A stretch of DNA of 64,000 nucleotides, taken from positions 4,278,001 through 4,342,000 of the forward strand of contig NZ_AP018254.1 of the NCBI RefSeq assembly GCF_002368395.1, read 5' to 3'. This document shows positions 37,087 through 45,717 of the stretch, in pieces. The first letter of the stretch is position 1, and each line of letters begins with the position of its first letter. The translations under genes were made by a program, and so were the position numbers. Below the pieces are notes generated by a model, which saw nothing but the letters and a program-made list of their open reading frames with translations, did not search any database and was not told the origin of the DNA. The DNA is from Calothrix sp. NIES-3974. Lineage in GTDB: Bacteria; Cyanobacteriota; Cyanobacteriia; Cyanobacteriales; Nostocaceae.

Positions 37087-37995
37087 TTACTCCGACCAAA
37101 TCGTGGGGAAAATTTCCGGATCGCTGTAGTCTGGTTCCCCATTAGGTAATTTACGGCAAAGTAAATCTAAAAAATGATGAATTTGCTTACCATTATTCCA
37201 AAAAGGTTGGTACTGGTTAGTTTCATCTTGTAAGTGAACTGCCATCGCTAAACGAACCTGGTCGCTATAATTAGGATAGCTACCATGAATCGTCCAACCA
37301 TGATGAAAACTGATTTGACCTTTTTTCATCACCATTGGAACTTCTTTTATTTCCTTCCCCTCCTCCGCAAATTTTTGCAAAATTTTTGGTAAATCTTGTT
37401 GATTAAAATCTCTTAAATGTTCTGTTCCTGTCCACTTATGACTACCATCAATCACAACCAGGGGAGCGCGATTTTCCTCCGAATCATGAAAAGGTATCCA
37501 AGTTGCTAGTAACTTATCAGAAGTACAATTAGAAGAATAAGCATGATCCGTATGCCATCCCACAGCACCCTTCCCCAGACCCTTGGTTGGTGCTTTATAG
37601 ACTAGCTGGTCTTCAAATCTTCTAATACTTTTACTTCGAGTTAACTTAGCCGCGATCGCACCTATAATTGGTTGTAAAGCTAACTTGCGAAGTTCCAACT
37701 TCTGCAAAGAAACAAACTCATTGTTACGAATTTCATCCCCATCTCCCGGTTGCCAATTACTATAACCTGTCTGGTAGGGAATAACCCAATCTCGTTCACC
37801 TTGATAAAATTTTTCGCTCCCTAAAATTGCCTCATCTATCACCTCATCGGGTATTACCCTTTGGGGAGTAATAAACCAACCGTGTTCTTCATAAAAAGCA
37901 ATATCATCCTCCGTTGGTAAAAGAGCCATCTCTTCTTCAGTTAAATGATAAACATTATCTTTTAAATGATAAAAATTATCTTTGATTGCAATCAT
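37087..37995 (-). CDS. Phytanoyl-CoA dioxygenase (PhyH)-like Fe(II)/2-oxoglutarate enzyme
   Basis: The protein has 302 aa. The iron-binding triad is visible: His148 and Asp150 in VGWHTDHAY and His237 in SFHHGWTIHGSYPNYSDQVRLA; the Arg in QVRLA should bind 2-oxoglutarate. These enzymes hydroxylate or halogenate carbon centres; the family includes enzymes that act on natural products and sugars. The ATG at 37995 follows CAGGAG. In this cluster it sits between the priming transferase and the methyltransferase. Substrate unknown. Confidence 0.88.
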   Translation of the reverse strand: MIAIKDNFYHLKDNVYHLTEEEMALLPTEDDIAFYEEHGWFITPQRVIPDEVIDEAILGSEKFYQGERDWVIPYQTGYSNWQPGDGDEIRNNEFVSLQKLELRKLALQPIIGAIAAKLTRSKSIRRFEDQLVYKAPTKGLGKGAVGWHTDHAYSSNCTSDKLLATWIPFHDSEENRAPLVVIDGSHKWTGTEHLRDFNQQDLPKILQKFAEEGKEIKEVPMVMKKGQISFHHGWTIHGSYPNYSDQVRLAMAVHLQDETNQYQPFWNNGKQIHHFLDLLCRKLPNGEPDYSDPEIFPTIWSE

Positions 37996-38037
37996 TTTTA
38001 ACTCCTGTTTCTGATATTTCCTAGAATGACAAGACTC

Positions 38038-38685
38038 TTACTGCTTCATTTGTCCTAGGAATTCCGTTGAAGACACACAACCCTCCTCATCAATTCCCTC
38101 CTGCTTCAATACCTTAAACACCGTCAATAACAGGATCTGCAAATCCAACCACAAACTCCAATTATCCACATACCACACATCCAACTGAAATTTCTCTTCC
38201 CAGCTAATACTGTTACGACCTCTAACTTGAGTCCATCCAGTAATACCTGGTTTTACCTCATGACGACGAGCTTGTTCTGGTGTGTAACGATCCAAGTATC
38301 TCACTAACAGAGGACGGGGGCCAACAAAACTCATATCACCAATTAATACATTCCAGAGTTGGGGAAGCTCATCTAAACTGGTTTGACGTAAAAATTGTCC
38401 CAACTTAGTCACACGATCTTCATCCGGAAGTAGATTTCCCTCAGCATCGCATTCATTGGTCATGGTGCGAAATTTATAAAACTTAAAAATCTGCCCATCC
38501 TTTCCAGGACGATCCTGGGTAAACACAACCGGACTACCCATCTGTAGATAGATTGCGATCGCGACCACCAGAAAAATTGGCGAAAAAAGTAATAGTGCGA
38601 TCGCGGCTACTATTCTATCGAGTACATGCTTGAGGAATTGACTACGGTTGAGTAAAGTTAATCCCCGTATATTTGTGCTAATCAT
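38038..38685 (-). CDS. Priming phosphoglycosyltransferase (PglC/WcaJ-type, small form)
   Basis: The protein has 215 aa. It has one N-terminal re-entrant hydrophobic helix (FLKHVLDRIVAAIALLLFSPIFLVVAIAIYL), then SPVVFTQDRPGKDGQIFKFYKFRTM, DEDRVTKLGQFLRQTSLDELPQLWNVLIGDMSFVGPRPL and VKPGITGWTQVRGRN, the complete set for monotopic sugar-1-phosphate transferases, including the DE dyad. It lacks the extra membrane segments of large WbaP/WcaJ proteins. It moves a phospho-sugar from a UDP-sugar to undecaprenyl phosphate to start the repeat unit. Confidence 0.94.
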   Translation of the reverse strand: MISTNIRGLTLLNRSQFLKHVLDRIVAAIALLLFSPIFLVVAIAIYLQMGSPVVFTQDRPGKDGQIFKFYKFRTMTNECDAEGNLLPDEDRVTKLGQFLRQTSLDELPQLWNVLIGDMSFVGPRPLLVRYLDRYTPEQARRHEVKPGITGWTQVRGRNSISWEEKFQLDVWYVDNWSLWLDLQILLLTVFKVLKQEGIDEEGCVSSTEFLGQMKQ

Positions 38686-38872
38686 ATTTTTGCAATCCTT
38701 CTATATCAAATAATTCACAGCACTCATCAGGCTCTATTTCAGTAGCAATAACCGACTTACTGTTATCACTTACACCCTCGCCATCGGATTGGCAAAACGC
38801 TATTGCAAACAAATCAATACAAAAGGTGTCCGTTGACTCTTCGGTATAAGTAAAAAACTCAACAATAAGCAC
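38678..38872 (-). CDS. Possible small acidic protein overlapping the priming transferase start
   Basis: A 64-codon frame starts with GTG and reads MLIVEFFTYTEESTDTFCID, then acidic sequence with ATEIEPDECCELFDIEGL. Its stop overlaps the start of the following gene by 8 bases (ATGATTAG), which would allow translational coupling. There is no clear ribosome-binding site or known motif. It may be spurious. Confidence 0.3.
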   Translation of the reverse strand: MLIVEFFTYTEESTDTFCIDLFAIAFCQSDGEGVSDNSKSVIATEIEPDECCELFDIEGLQKYD

Positions 38873-38945
38873 TGAACTGCTTTATAGGTATATGTCCCCA
38901 GAATTTTCTTAACCAAACATAAATTAGCTGAAAAGAGGCATGAAA

Positions 38946-38964
38946 GTCGTGCCAACTTGGCAGA
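38946..38964. promoter_or_regulatory. Shared 19-nt motif with TGCCAACTTGGCA palindrome
   Basis: GTCGTGCCAACTTGGCAGA, 18 of 19 bases the same as at 51112-51130, upstream of the cluster. It lies 11 bases past the stop codon of a GT4 gene. It may be a protein-binding or RNA site that couples the two locations, or a small dispersed repeat. Confidence 0.4.
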
Positions 38965-38975
38965 GAATAGGTTAT

Positions 38976-40139
38976 CTATTCAACCGATAATTTTACGGAT
39001 GATGAGGATAAAGCCTTGGTATACAGTTCTTCATGTCGCTGAATGACGTGACTTAAATCGAATGCATTCATGCGATCGCGTCCCATCTTACCCATAACCC
39101 TAGCCTGTTGAGGATGATCTAAAATCCAAGCCATACAATCAGTTAAAGCTTGCACATCACCCACAGGAAATAACAAACCACAATCCTGGGTCACCAAATC
39201 TCTAGTTCCACGAATATCCGCACCAATCACAGGTACTTCCAAACATAAGGACTCCATCACACTTCTGGGTAATCCCTCCCGTTCTGAAGCCAATATAGTT
39301 GCCACAGAAGCACGAATTAAAGTGGTAATATCTTTGCGAAAGCCAAGAAACCTTACTTGCTCTTCTACCCCCAATTCACAAGCCAAATTCCGCATCGATT
39401 CCATCAAATCTCCGTCCCCAGCAAAAGCAACACAAACATCTTCTCGATGCAATTTTGCCAAAGCTTGAATGATATCCCGATGACGCTTCCCCGGATTAAA
39501 CTCAGCTACCGAGAGGAATAAAGAAGTATTTGCAGAAATATCCATTTCTTGGCGAACTTTTTCAATTTCTTGAGCATAAATACCAGTGGGACTATAGTAA
39601 TTTATATCCACACCAATACCAGGCATATACCAAACCCTTTCCGGAACGTTCAATCGGTGATCCCTAGCAACCTGCTCATCATGACGATTAATCACAACCA
39701 GATAATCATTCCAATTACCAGCTATTTTTTCTAAAGTCAGAAAAACAGCATTCTTGACTGGATTGCCATAGGGATGAAAGTGAAACCCATGAGCTGTGTA
39801 AATAACACTAGTTCCAATCTGCTTTCTTAGATACCGAAGTGCATATCTTGTGACAAAAGCAGCTACCGGTGTGTGAACATGAACTAAATTGTATTGCTCC
39901 TGAAGCACCACCTCTTGAATGACCCTAGGAGTTTTGAGAAAATTACCTGGATCAAGGGGATTTCGCGACCATTCAACATCCCAAGTGCGATTAAACTCCC
40001 GGATACAGTCAGTACATTCAGAAATTCCACAAGCCATACCATCTACTGTCCAACCCTGATCACGAAAGTAGCGGACAAAAGGCAAGATAAAACCACGTAA
40101 CGTATCCGGAATTGTCGCTACTATTAAAATTTTTTTCAT
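38976..40139 (-). CDS. GT4-family glycosyltransferase (EpsD/PglA-like)
   Basis: The protein has 387 aa from the ATG at 40139 (MKKILIVATIPDTLRGFILPF). The longer frame would overlap the upstream gene by over 100 bases. N-terminal lobe has LVHVHTPVAAFVTRYALRYL and VIYTAHGFHFHPYG; C-terminal lobe has FLSVAEFNPGKRHRDIIQAL, VAFAGDGDLMESM and the donor site SEREGLPRSVMESLCLEVPV (E-x7-E). HGFHFHPYG resembles that of enzymes adding a HexNAc to an undecaprenyl-linked sugar, so it may act second in assembly. It follows the DUF4091 gene by 28 bases. Confidence 0.9.
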   Translation of the reverse strand: MKKILIVATIPDTLRGFILPFVRYFRDQGWTVDGMACGISECTDCIREFNRTWDVEWSRNPLDPGNFLKTPRVIQEVVLQEQYNLVHVHTPVAAFVTRYALRYLRKQIGTSVIYTAHGFHFHPYGNPVKNAVFLTLEKIAGNWNDYLVVINRHDEQVARDHRLNVPERVWYMPGIGVDINYYSPTGIYAQEIEKVRQEMDISANTSLFLSVAEFNPGKRHRDIIQALAKLHREDVCVAFAGDGDLMESMRNLACELGVEEQVRFLGFRKDITTLIRASVATILASEREGLPRSVMESLCLEVPVIGADIRGTRDLVTQDCGLLFPVGDVQALTDCMAWILDHPQQARVMGKMGRDRMNAFDLSHVIQRHEELYTKALSSSSVKLSVE

Positions 40140-40167
40140 TTTCTTCAAATATAATTTATCTCGAACC

Positions 40168-41829
40168 TCACGAATTAGCTCTTGATTGTAAAAGCTTTTT
40201 CTCAATCGCTTTCCCCAACTTCTCTCTAGCCGATTCCAATTCTTGGGGATTCTTTGTCCACTCCCTCCAGCTAGAACCAACACTACGACTAACCTCTAAA
40301 GCCCAATCTTCAAGACCAAGACCTTTGAGTATTTCTATATACTCGTAGTCTTCCACCCCATCTCTGATCCATTTCAACCTCATAGAGGGAACAACCCCAT
40401 CAACACCAACTTGTTTCCCGGGATAGACTAACATTCCCTCCCCTGGATAAAAAAGATTTTCTCTCACATCAGTTTCTACGTCATTCCAAGGGTCATCTGT
40501 CCATAAATCAATTCGCCAATACAAAACACCGGTTAAACCCAAGCTTTGGTTAATAAAACCGTGAGCTATCCTATAATTGATTGGGGCAAAATCTATCTGC
40601 CATTTTGGCGAATAATTATCTGGTACTAAAGCTGTATAAAACCAAATTTCTCCACCATTTTTCTTAGCATCACTGATTTTGTCAGCAGCAGCATCATACA
40701 TTCTAGGTGAGACCACCCAAATGTCTACACCTGGTTTGCCGGCAAAAAAATTTTGGTCGTAAAGTTCTTGAATAGGAGTCATGACAGCCAAATTAGCCAC
40801 TCCTGCTTTCTTGATATTACGTGCCCATTCCCTCATCGGTTGTTTAAGATTTTTGCAGCGATCAATTTCATCAACTGGATAAACATATAAAAATAAGTCT
40901 GGTTGGTGTTTTGCAGCTGCATTTTTGATTTCATCAACCGATGGAGCTGGTTTCATTTGACAGTTATGGTAATCAGCCCCACTCCAAAATGGTAAACGAA
41001 CAGAAGTTAATCCCCATTGATCGATTAATTCTCGCTCATCACTTAGTTGTATTTTCCCAACAGGCATGATTTTATGTTTCAAAATCTCAATCCAAGCACT
41101 TTTACTGTTTTCTTCCCAAACTAGAAATGACGAATGAAGAGATGGTTTAAGGGGTAGCTCAAAATCCCACACTTTCAGTGAGATTTTACCGGTGAAATTT
41201 TCCTGGTCGCTCCTAACAGTAAATGTACCACTGTAATCCCCCGGTTGAGCATCACGGGGTATGAATAAATCAACCAAAATAGGTTGATTTTCTCCCTTTC
41301 TTAAATCAAAGGGTACTGCATTTAACTCATTTCCCTCCAGCTTGTGCTGCGTCTGTGGATTGACAAAGGGAATCAAAGCATCGGCATACCATCCTGTACC
41401 AAGAGATGGATTTTTAGACCTGCTATTTGTCGGGCTAGAATGAATCACATTCACATATTTTTCTCGGTAGAGAGTAATATTTGATTTGGGAATTAATTGA
41501 TTATTTTTGCTTGTCAAATCAGAAACATCAATATTGAAATTTGTTAAATTACCTCCTAGTGCTCTGATGTTAATCTGAAAAGATTCGTATTCCCCTCGAG
41601 CTGCATAAAGCTGGATGTTACTAACAGGGTCTATAGTTTCTCTTAATCCGATTCTCTGCAAACTAGGAACAGCAGAAACAAGCAAACTGGTACTATTTGA
41701 GGATGCCAATTTGACCACCCCTAGGCTTAGGGAAAAAGTCGCGATCGCCAGCAATATCCATACGATAGTTTTTGAGAGGGTTTTCAAAGCAATGATAAAC
41801 CTAGTTTGAGATAAAACTATACCCATCAT
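40168..41829 (-). CDS. DUF4091 protein, glycoside-hydrolase-like
   Basis: The protein has 553 aa. A single N-terminal membrane segment (about 18-35, TIVWILLAIATFSLSLGVVK) exports or anchors it. The body has an N-terminal beta domain (about 50-235), then a TIM-barrel-like domain with MTPIQELYDQNFF and YWRIDLWTDDPWNDVETDV, and ends PSMRLKWIRDGVEDYEYIEIL, typical of DUF4091. DUF4091 proteins are usually predicted carbohydrate-active enzymes acting outside the cytoplasm. In the cluster it may trim or modify the exported polysaccharide. Catalytic residues cannot be fixed here. Confidence 0.8.
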   Translation of the reverse strand: MMGIVLSQTRFIIALKTLSKTIVWILLAIATFSLSLGVVKLASSNSTSLLVSAVPSLQRIGLRETIDPVSNIQLYAARGEYESFQINIRALGGNLTNFNIDVSDLTSKNNQLIPKSNITLYREKYVNVIHSSPTNSRSKNPSLGTGWYADALIPFVNPQTQHKLEGNELNAVPFDLRKGENQPILVDLFIPRDAQPGDYSGTFTVRSDQENFTGKISLKVWDFELPLKPSLHSSFLVWEENSKSAWIEILKHKIMPVGKIQLSDERELIDQWGLTSVRLPFWSGADYHNCQMKPAPSVDEIKNAAAKHQPDLFLYVYPVDEIDRCKNLKQPMREWARNIKKAGVANLAVMTPIQELYDQNFFAGKPGVDIWVVSPRMYDAAADKISDAKKNGGEIWFYTALVPDNYSPKWQIDFAPINYRIAHGFINQSLGLTGVLYWRIDLWTDDPWNDVETDVRENLFYPGEGMLVYPGKQVGVDGVVPSMRLKWIRDGVEDYEYIEILKGLGLEDWALEVSRSVGSSWREWTKNPQELESAREKLGKAIEKKLLQSRANS

Positions 41830-41896
41830 AAAATTTATTTAGCCAACTTATACAGGGGTTTTTAGCAGATTATTCGACAACTGATTTTTTCATAAT

Positions 41897-43090
41897 TTAG
41901 CGGGAGGTTAGCACTAAATTTCTCCCCGGTCTGTCAGTAAGAGATGAGAGTATATCTTTGTATAAATCTTCAAATTGCTCTGTCACTGATTCAATAGAGA
42001 AGTATTTAACAACTCTAGCTCTTGCAGCCTCTCCCAAAGCTTTTCTGTCTGTGTCATCCATCACCAGTAAATCTTTCCAAGCATTAGCTAAAGCTGCCGG
42101 ATCTCGTGGAGGTACAATTCTACCAGTATCACCAACTGCCCATGCTGAATCCCCCACATCAGTCATAACACAAGGAACACAACAGGACATGGCTTCTCCA
42201 GCAATCATCGGAAATGCTTCCCCGTAAGCAGAAGATGAGGAAGCAATGTCTAGAGCCGCTGTAATTATGGGTATATCTTTACGCTCTCCTAGTAGGTGAA
42301 TATGAGAAAGTTTCAGTTGTTGAATCGACTGTTGTAAAACTTTGTTATTACCATCAACATCTCGACCGACTAAGAGAAAATGAACATCTGGAAACTCTTT
42401 TTGTAAAATAGCTGCTGCTTGCAGAAAATTATAATGGTCTTTCATGGGATGAAAACGACAGATCAGACCAATCAAAAAAGCATCATGACTCAAACCCAAC
42501 TCAATTCTCATTTTGGCTCTAGCTGCATCCGAGGGTTGGAATCTGGTTGTGTCAAACCCATTCGGAATCACACATGAATTTTGAGAATAATAACCCAATT
42601 GTTCATGCTGTCTTTTGCTATTTTCAGATGCGTACACAATTTTACTGATATATCTGGAAATGATTCCATCGAGTTTAATGATGGCTTGAGTTGTACCCTT
42701 TTCATTAGCTAATCTCGCAACTGAGTGTTGAATATCCCAGACAACAGGAATTTCTTTCCTGGAAAAAACACTTGCAAGCCATGCGGCTAAATTCCCATGA
42801 TACATCCAACCTTGGATTAAATCCGGTTGATGATGACTTATTATTTTCAAAAGTTGTGATAACGAGCTAGGTGTTGGCAAACCCCCTAAAGGAATACCAG
42901 CGGTGTAAACTGGCACATTTAATGATTCAATGCGATCGCCCAGTGTGCCTCGATTCATCAAAGAAATCACAACCGGACTGAAAATTTCTCGATTTGTTCT
43001 CGATAACAGATTGTAAAGCATCATTTCTGCACCACCGGTGTAAAGTCCAGTAATGACATGAGCTATTTTTAACTGTTGATTTATGGTCAT
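41897..43090 (-). CDS. GT4-family glycosyltransferase
   Basis: The protein has 397 aa from the ATG at 43090 (MTINQQLKIAHVITGLYTGGAEMML). An upstream start would overlap the preceding gene by 25 bases and is rejected. GT-B signatures: GGAEMMLYNLLSRT, QGWMYHGNLAAWLAS, IGLICRFHPMKDHYNFLQAA, HFLLVGRDVDGN and a donor site around SSSAYGEAFPMIAGEAMSCCVPCVMTDVGD. It is paralogous to the neighbour at 43138-44286; the two share the TDVGDSAW sequence. Sugar and linkage unknown. Confidence 0.9.
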   Translation of the reverse strand: MTINQQLKIAHVITGLYTGGAEMMLYNLLSRTNREIFSPVVISLMNRGTLGDRIESLNVPVYTAGIPLGGLPTPSSLSQLLKIISHHQPDLIQGWMYHGNLAAWLASVFSRKEIPVVWDIQHSVARLANEKGTTQAIIKLDGIISRYISKIVYASENSKRQHEQLGYYSQNSCVIPNGFDTTRFQPSDAARAKMRIELGLSHDAFLIGLICRFHPMKDHYNFLQAAAILQKEFPDVHFLLVGRDVDGNNKVLQQSIQQLKLSHIHLLGERKDIPIITAALDIASSSSAYGEAFPMIAGEAMSCCVPCVMTDVGDSAWAVGDTGRIVPPRDPAALANAWKDLLVMDDTDRKALGEAARARVVKYFSIESVTEQFEDLYKDILSSLTDRPGRNLVLTSR

Positions 43091-43137
43091 GGCTTTTACA
43101 CTCAATATTTTTAATGAAATTATGTTGTAGTTTTTAC

Positions 43138-44286
43138 CTAGGTACCCAGTAAATTTAAACAATGTAGTTGAGTGCTTTCTACTAGCTTTTTCACACTGAA
43201 ATGCGTCAGAATTATTTTTCTTGCTTTCTCCTTTAAAAGCATTTTCTCTGACAAAGGTAATGTGATAATCCTTCTACATCCTGCTGCTAAAGCTTCTGGA
43301 TTCCCAGGAGGAACAACGACACCTGCATCCTTGACAATCCAAGCTGAATCACCTACATCTGTTACTACACAAGGAACACCACAAGCCATTGCTTCACCTA
43401 TTACATTTCCAAAACCTTCACCAAAAGCGGAAGCAGATACAGCAATATCAAGAGCATTATGAACAGCACACATATCTCCACGTGCACCACTCCAGATTAA
43501 CCTGTCAGTAATACCCAATTCCTCAGCCAAATGATGCAGCTGTTGAATGTAATTTGGGTCAGGTCCAGTACCCACACAAACGAAGCGTAAATATTTGTAA
43601 TCCTGACAAAGTAATGCAGCAGCTTTCAAAAAGTTTGGATGATCCTTTTGAGGATAAATTCTTCCCACTAGACCAATCAAAATATCCGTATCTGAAACTC
43701 CCCATTCTTGGCGAACTTTTACACCAGCTTCTCGATGGGGTTGAAAATACTCAGTATCAATACCATTGGATATTACAACTATTTTTTTCGAGGGAAATCC
43801 GATATTTAAATAATCCTTTCTACCACTATGGGAATTAATAATTATCAAATCCACCATATTGGAGAAAAAAGTTTCCAGCTTGCCAATTATATTTCCTAAC
43901 CAATCAAATGCAGCATCTGGCGAGTAGGAAATACGTATCCCCCAAATAATTGGCGTAGAAGGGAAAAATAGTTTTAAAAATATACCAACTACATTTGCTT
44001 CTCCCATATAAGTATGTATAATATTGGGTTGAATCTGCCACAAAATACTAAGTAAACGCCACAAGAATCTCACTACATCCCAACGCCCTTTCTTATTTAA
44101 ACAAATAACTGCCACATTGCTTCCTTTCAATATTTTTTCCAGCGCACCACCAGGGTAAAAGTATAGAACCGTGACATCTAATAGATGGGAGTTAATTTCT
44201 TTAACCAAAGTCACGAGTTGCCTTTGAGCTCCGCCATATTCTAAATCACGAATCAAAAACACAATTTTTTTTTTCATTTTCTTCAT
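43138..44286 (-). CDS. GT4-family glycosyltransferase
   Basis: The protein has 382 aa. It reads KKIVFLIRDLEYGGAQRQLVTL, PNIIHTYMGEANVVG, VVISNGIDTEYFQPHREAG, IGLVGRIYPQKDHPNFLKAA and the donor-site SAFGEGFGNVIGEAMACGVPCVVTDVGDSAW. It is similar in layout to the next gene downstream, suggesting a duplication. The start could also be the ATG at 44277. Sugar and linkage unknown. Confidence 0.9.
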   Translation of the reverse strand: MKKMKKKIVFLIRDLEYGGAQRQLVTLVKEINSHLLDVTVLYFYPGGALEKILKGSNVAVICLNKKGRWDVVRFLWRLLSILWQIQPNIIHTYMGEANVVGIFLKLFFPSTPIIWGIRISYSPDAAFDWLGNIIGKLETFFSNMVDLIIINSHSGRKDYLNIGFPSKKIVVISNGIDTEYFQPHREAGVKVRQEWGVSDTDILIGLVGRIYPQKDHPNFLKAAALLCQDYKYLRFVCVGTGPDPNYIQQLHHLAEELGITDRLIWSGARGDMCAVHNALDIAVSASAFGEGFGNVIGEAMACGVPCVVTDVGDSAWIVKDAGVVVPPGNPEALAAGCRRIITLPLSEKMLLKEKARKIILTHFSVKKLVESTQLHCLNLLGT

Positions 44287-44394
44287 GTAAATTAATTAAG
44301 CTAGTATGATACAAAACATGACATATAGTTTTTTCTTCTTATGTAAATCAACGATAACTCAATCTTAACTAATTTTTAAATTGCCATATATAGA

Positions 44395-45717
44395 CTATAA
44401 AGAATTTTGGAAATTTTTTTTTGATATCACCTTACTTCTAACTGGCATTTCTGCTGTTAAACTAATGCTAGACATCAATGAGAAGGACATCAAAAACTCC
44501 CTATGTTCTAGTACATTATGACTAAAAAATGACCAAACTAAAATTAAGATGACAAATGCGAAAGATATCGCAAAATTACTTTCAGCAGAATTGCATACAC
44601 AGCAAAAAACCAATAATGGTAGAACTAGAGAGCCAAGAAATCCATGCTCTAACATAAAGGATAAGTACATATTATGAGATCTCTTACCAATGACATTTGA
44701 TTCTAACTTTAAACCATAGCCTATTCCTCTTCCCCAAAAAGGAGACTCTAAAAACTCCTGCCAAGTTTTTTCAGCAATAGGTAAGCGTGAAGAACTTACA
44801 TCATCAATCTCGCTTTTACCAACCATAGGATTGATTTGAGTGATTCGCTCAAAATTAGGATTATCTAATAGATTTTCTTGCACATTAATCCCGCTTGAAT
44901 TTAAAACTATAGAGTTGAAAAACATCCAGATTAAAAGACAGGCTAAAATTAGCCAGGAAATATTTTTATTGTTCAATAAAATCTTGCGCCAATAAATGAA
45001 AATAGCTGTAACCAAAAAAAAGCAAATGAAACCACTTCGAGAGAAGGTGACAAAAGCACCTATAAACAGCAAGATTATAAATGGTAAGCGAAATTTAACA
45101 GGAACTATATCTATTGTGAAAATCATGCCCAAAATCAGTACGCAAGTTGCACGATTAGAATCAATATAAAATCCAGCAGCACGATTAGTCTCTAAAACAC
45201 TTTGGTGGTCAAAAACCGTCACAAAACTTTCTGGATATAAGAGACTGCAAATATTGGCAATAACATTCACTAATGTGATTAACAATATTTCATATTTAAC
45301 TATTTTCTGAACTTGATATGATGAGAAAATCAAACTAGATATAAATAGAAAAATTATCGATAGTATTCTGGTTCTTAGTTCCTCTTCTGATTCTATTGGT
45401 TGATAGTGAGAATAAAAAATATATGAATATACAGAAATGAATATATAGACATAAATCCAAAATAACAATGTCTTAGATATGTACTTTAGCCTTGAACTTA
45501 ATGAGAAAAGCAGAGGGATGGAGGCAACTCCAAAAAAACCAACCCAGACTTTTGGCTGAGGTGTTCCAATTGCATGGCTGAAGTATACATCAAAATTAGT
45601 AAAAAAAGTCAAAACGAATGTCACTGCTAAAATAACATGGTAATAAAAAATTAACTTATTTTCTTGATTACTTGATGTGCTGTTCTGTAAGTAGTGTCCT
45701 TTCATATTGATTGTCAT
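44395..45717 (-). CDS. Polysaccharide polymerase Wzy / O-antigen ligase family
   Basis: The protein has 440 aa from the ATG at 45717, chosen because it overlaps the preceding stop as ATGA (45714-45717). About ten hydrophobic segments are spread over the chain, with a large hydrophilic loop after the middle (SGINVQENLLDNPNFERI, ..., AEKTWQEFLESPFWGRGIGYGLKLE, ..., RSHNMYLSFMLEHGFLG). FWGRGIGYG and SHNMYLSFMLEHG match the Wzy_C/O-antigen-ligase loop. It joins flipped repeat units in the periplasm. Low sequence conservation is normal for this family. Confidence 0.88.
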   Translation of the reverse strand: MTINMKGHYLQNSTSSNQENKLIFYYHVILAVTFVLTFFTNFDVYFSHAIGTPQPKVWVGFFGVASIPLLFSLSSRLKYISKTLLFWIYVYIFISVYSYIFYSHYQPIESEEELRTRILSIIFLFISSLIFSSYQVQKIVKYEILLITLVNVIANICSLLYPESFVTVFDHQSVLETNRAAGFYIDSNRATCVLILGMIFTIDIVPVKFRLPFIILLFIGAFVTFSRSGFICFFLVTAIFIYWRKILLNNKNISWLILACLLIWMFFNSIVLNSSGINVQENLLDNPNFERITQINPMVGKSEIDDVSSSRLPIAEKTWQEFLESPFWGRGIGYGLKLESNVIGKRSHNMYLSFMLEHGFLGSLVLPLLVFCCVCNSAESNFAISFAFVILILVWSFFSHNVLEHREFLMSFSLMSSISLTAEMPVRSKVISKKNFQNSL

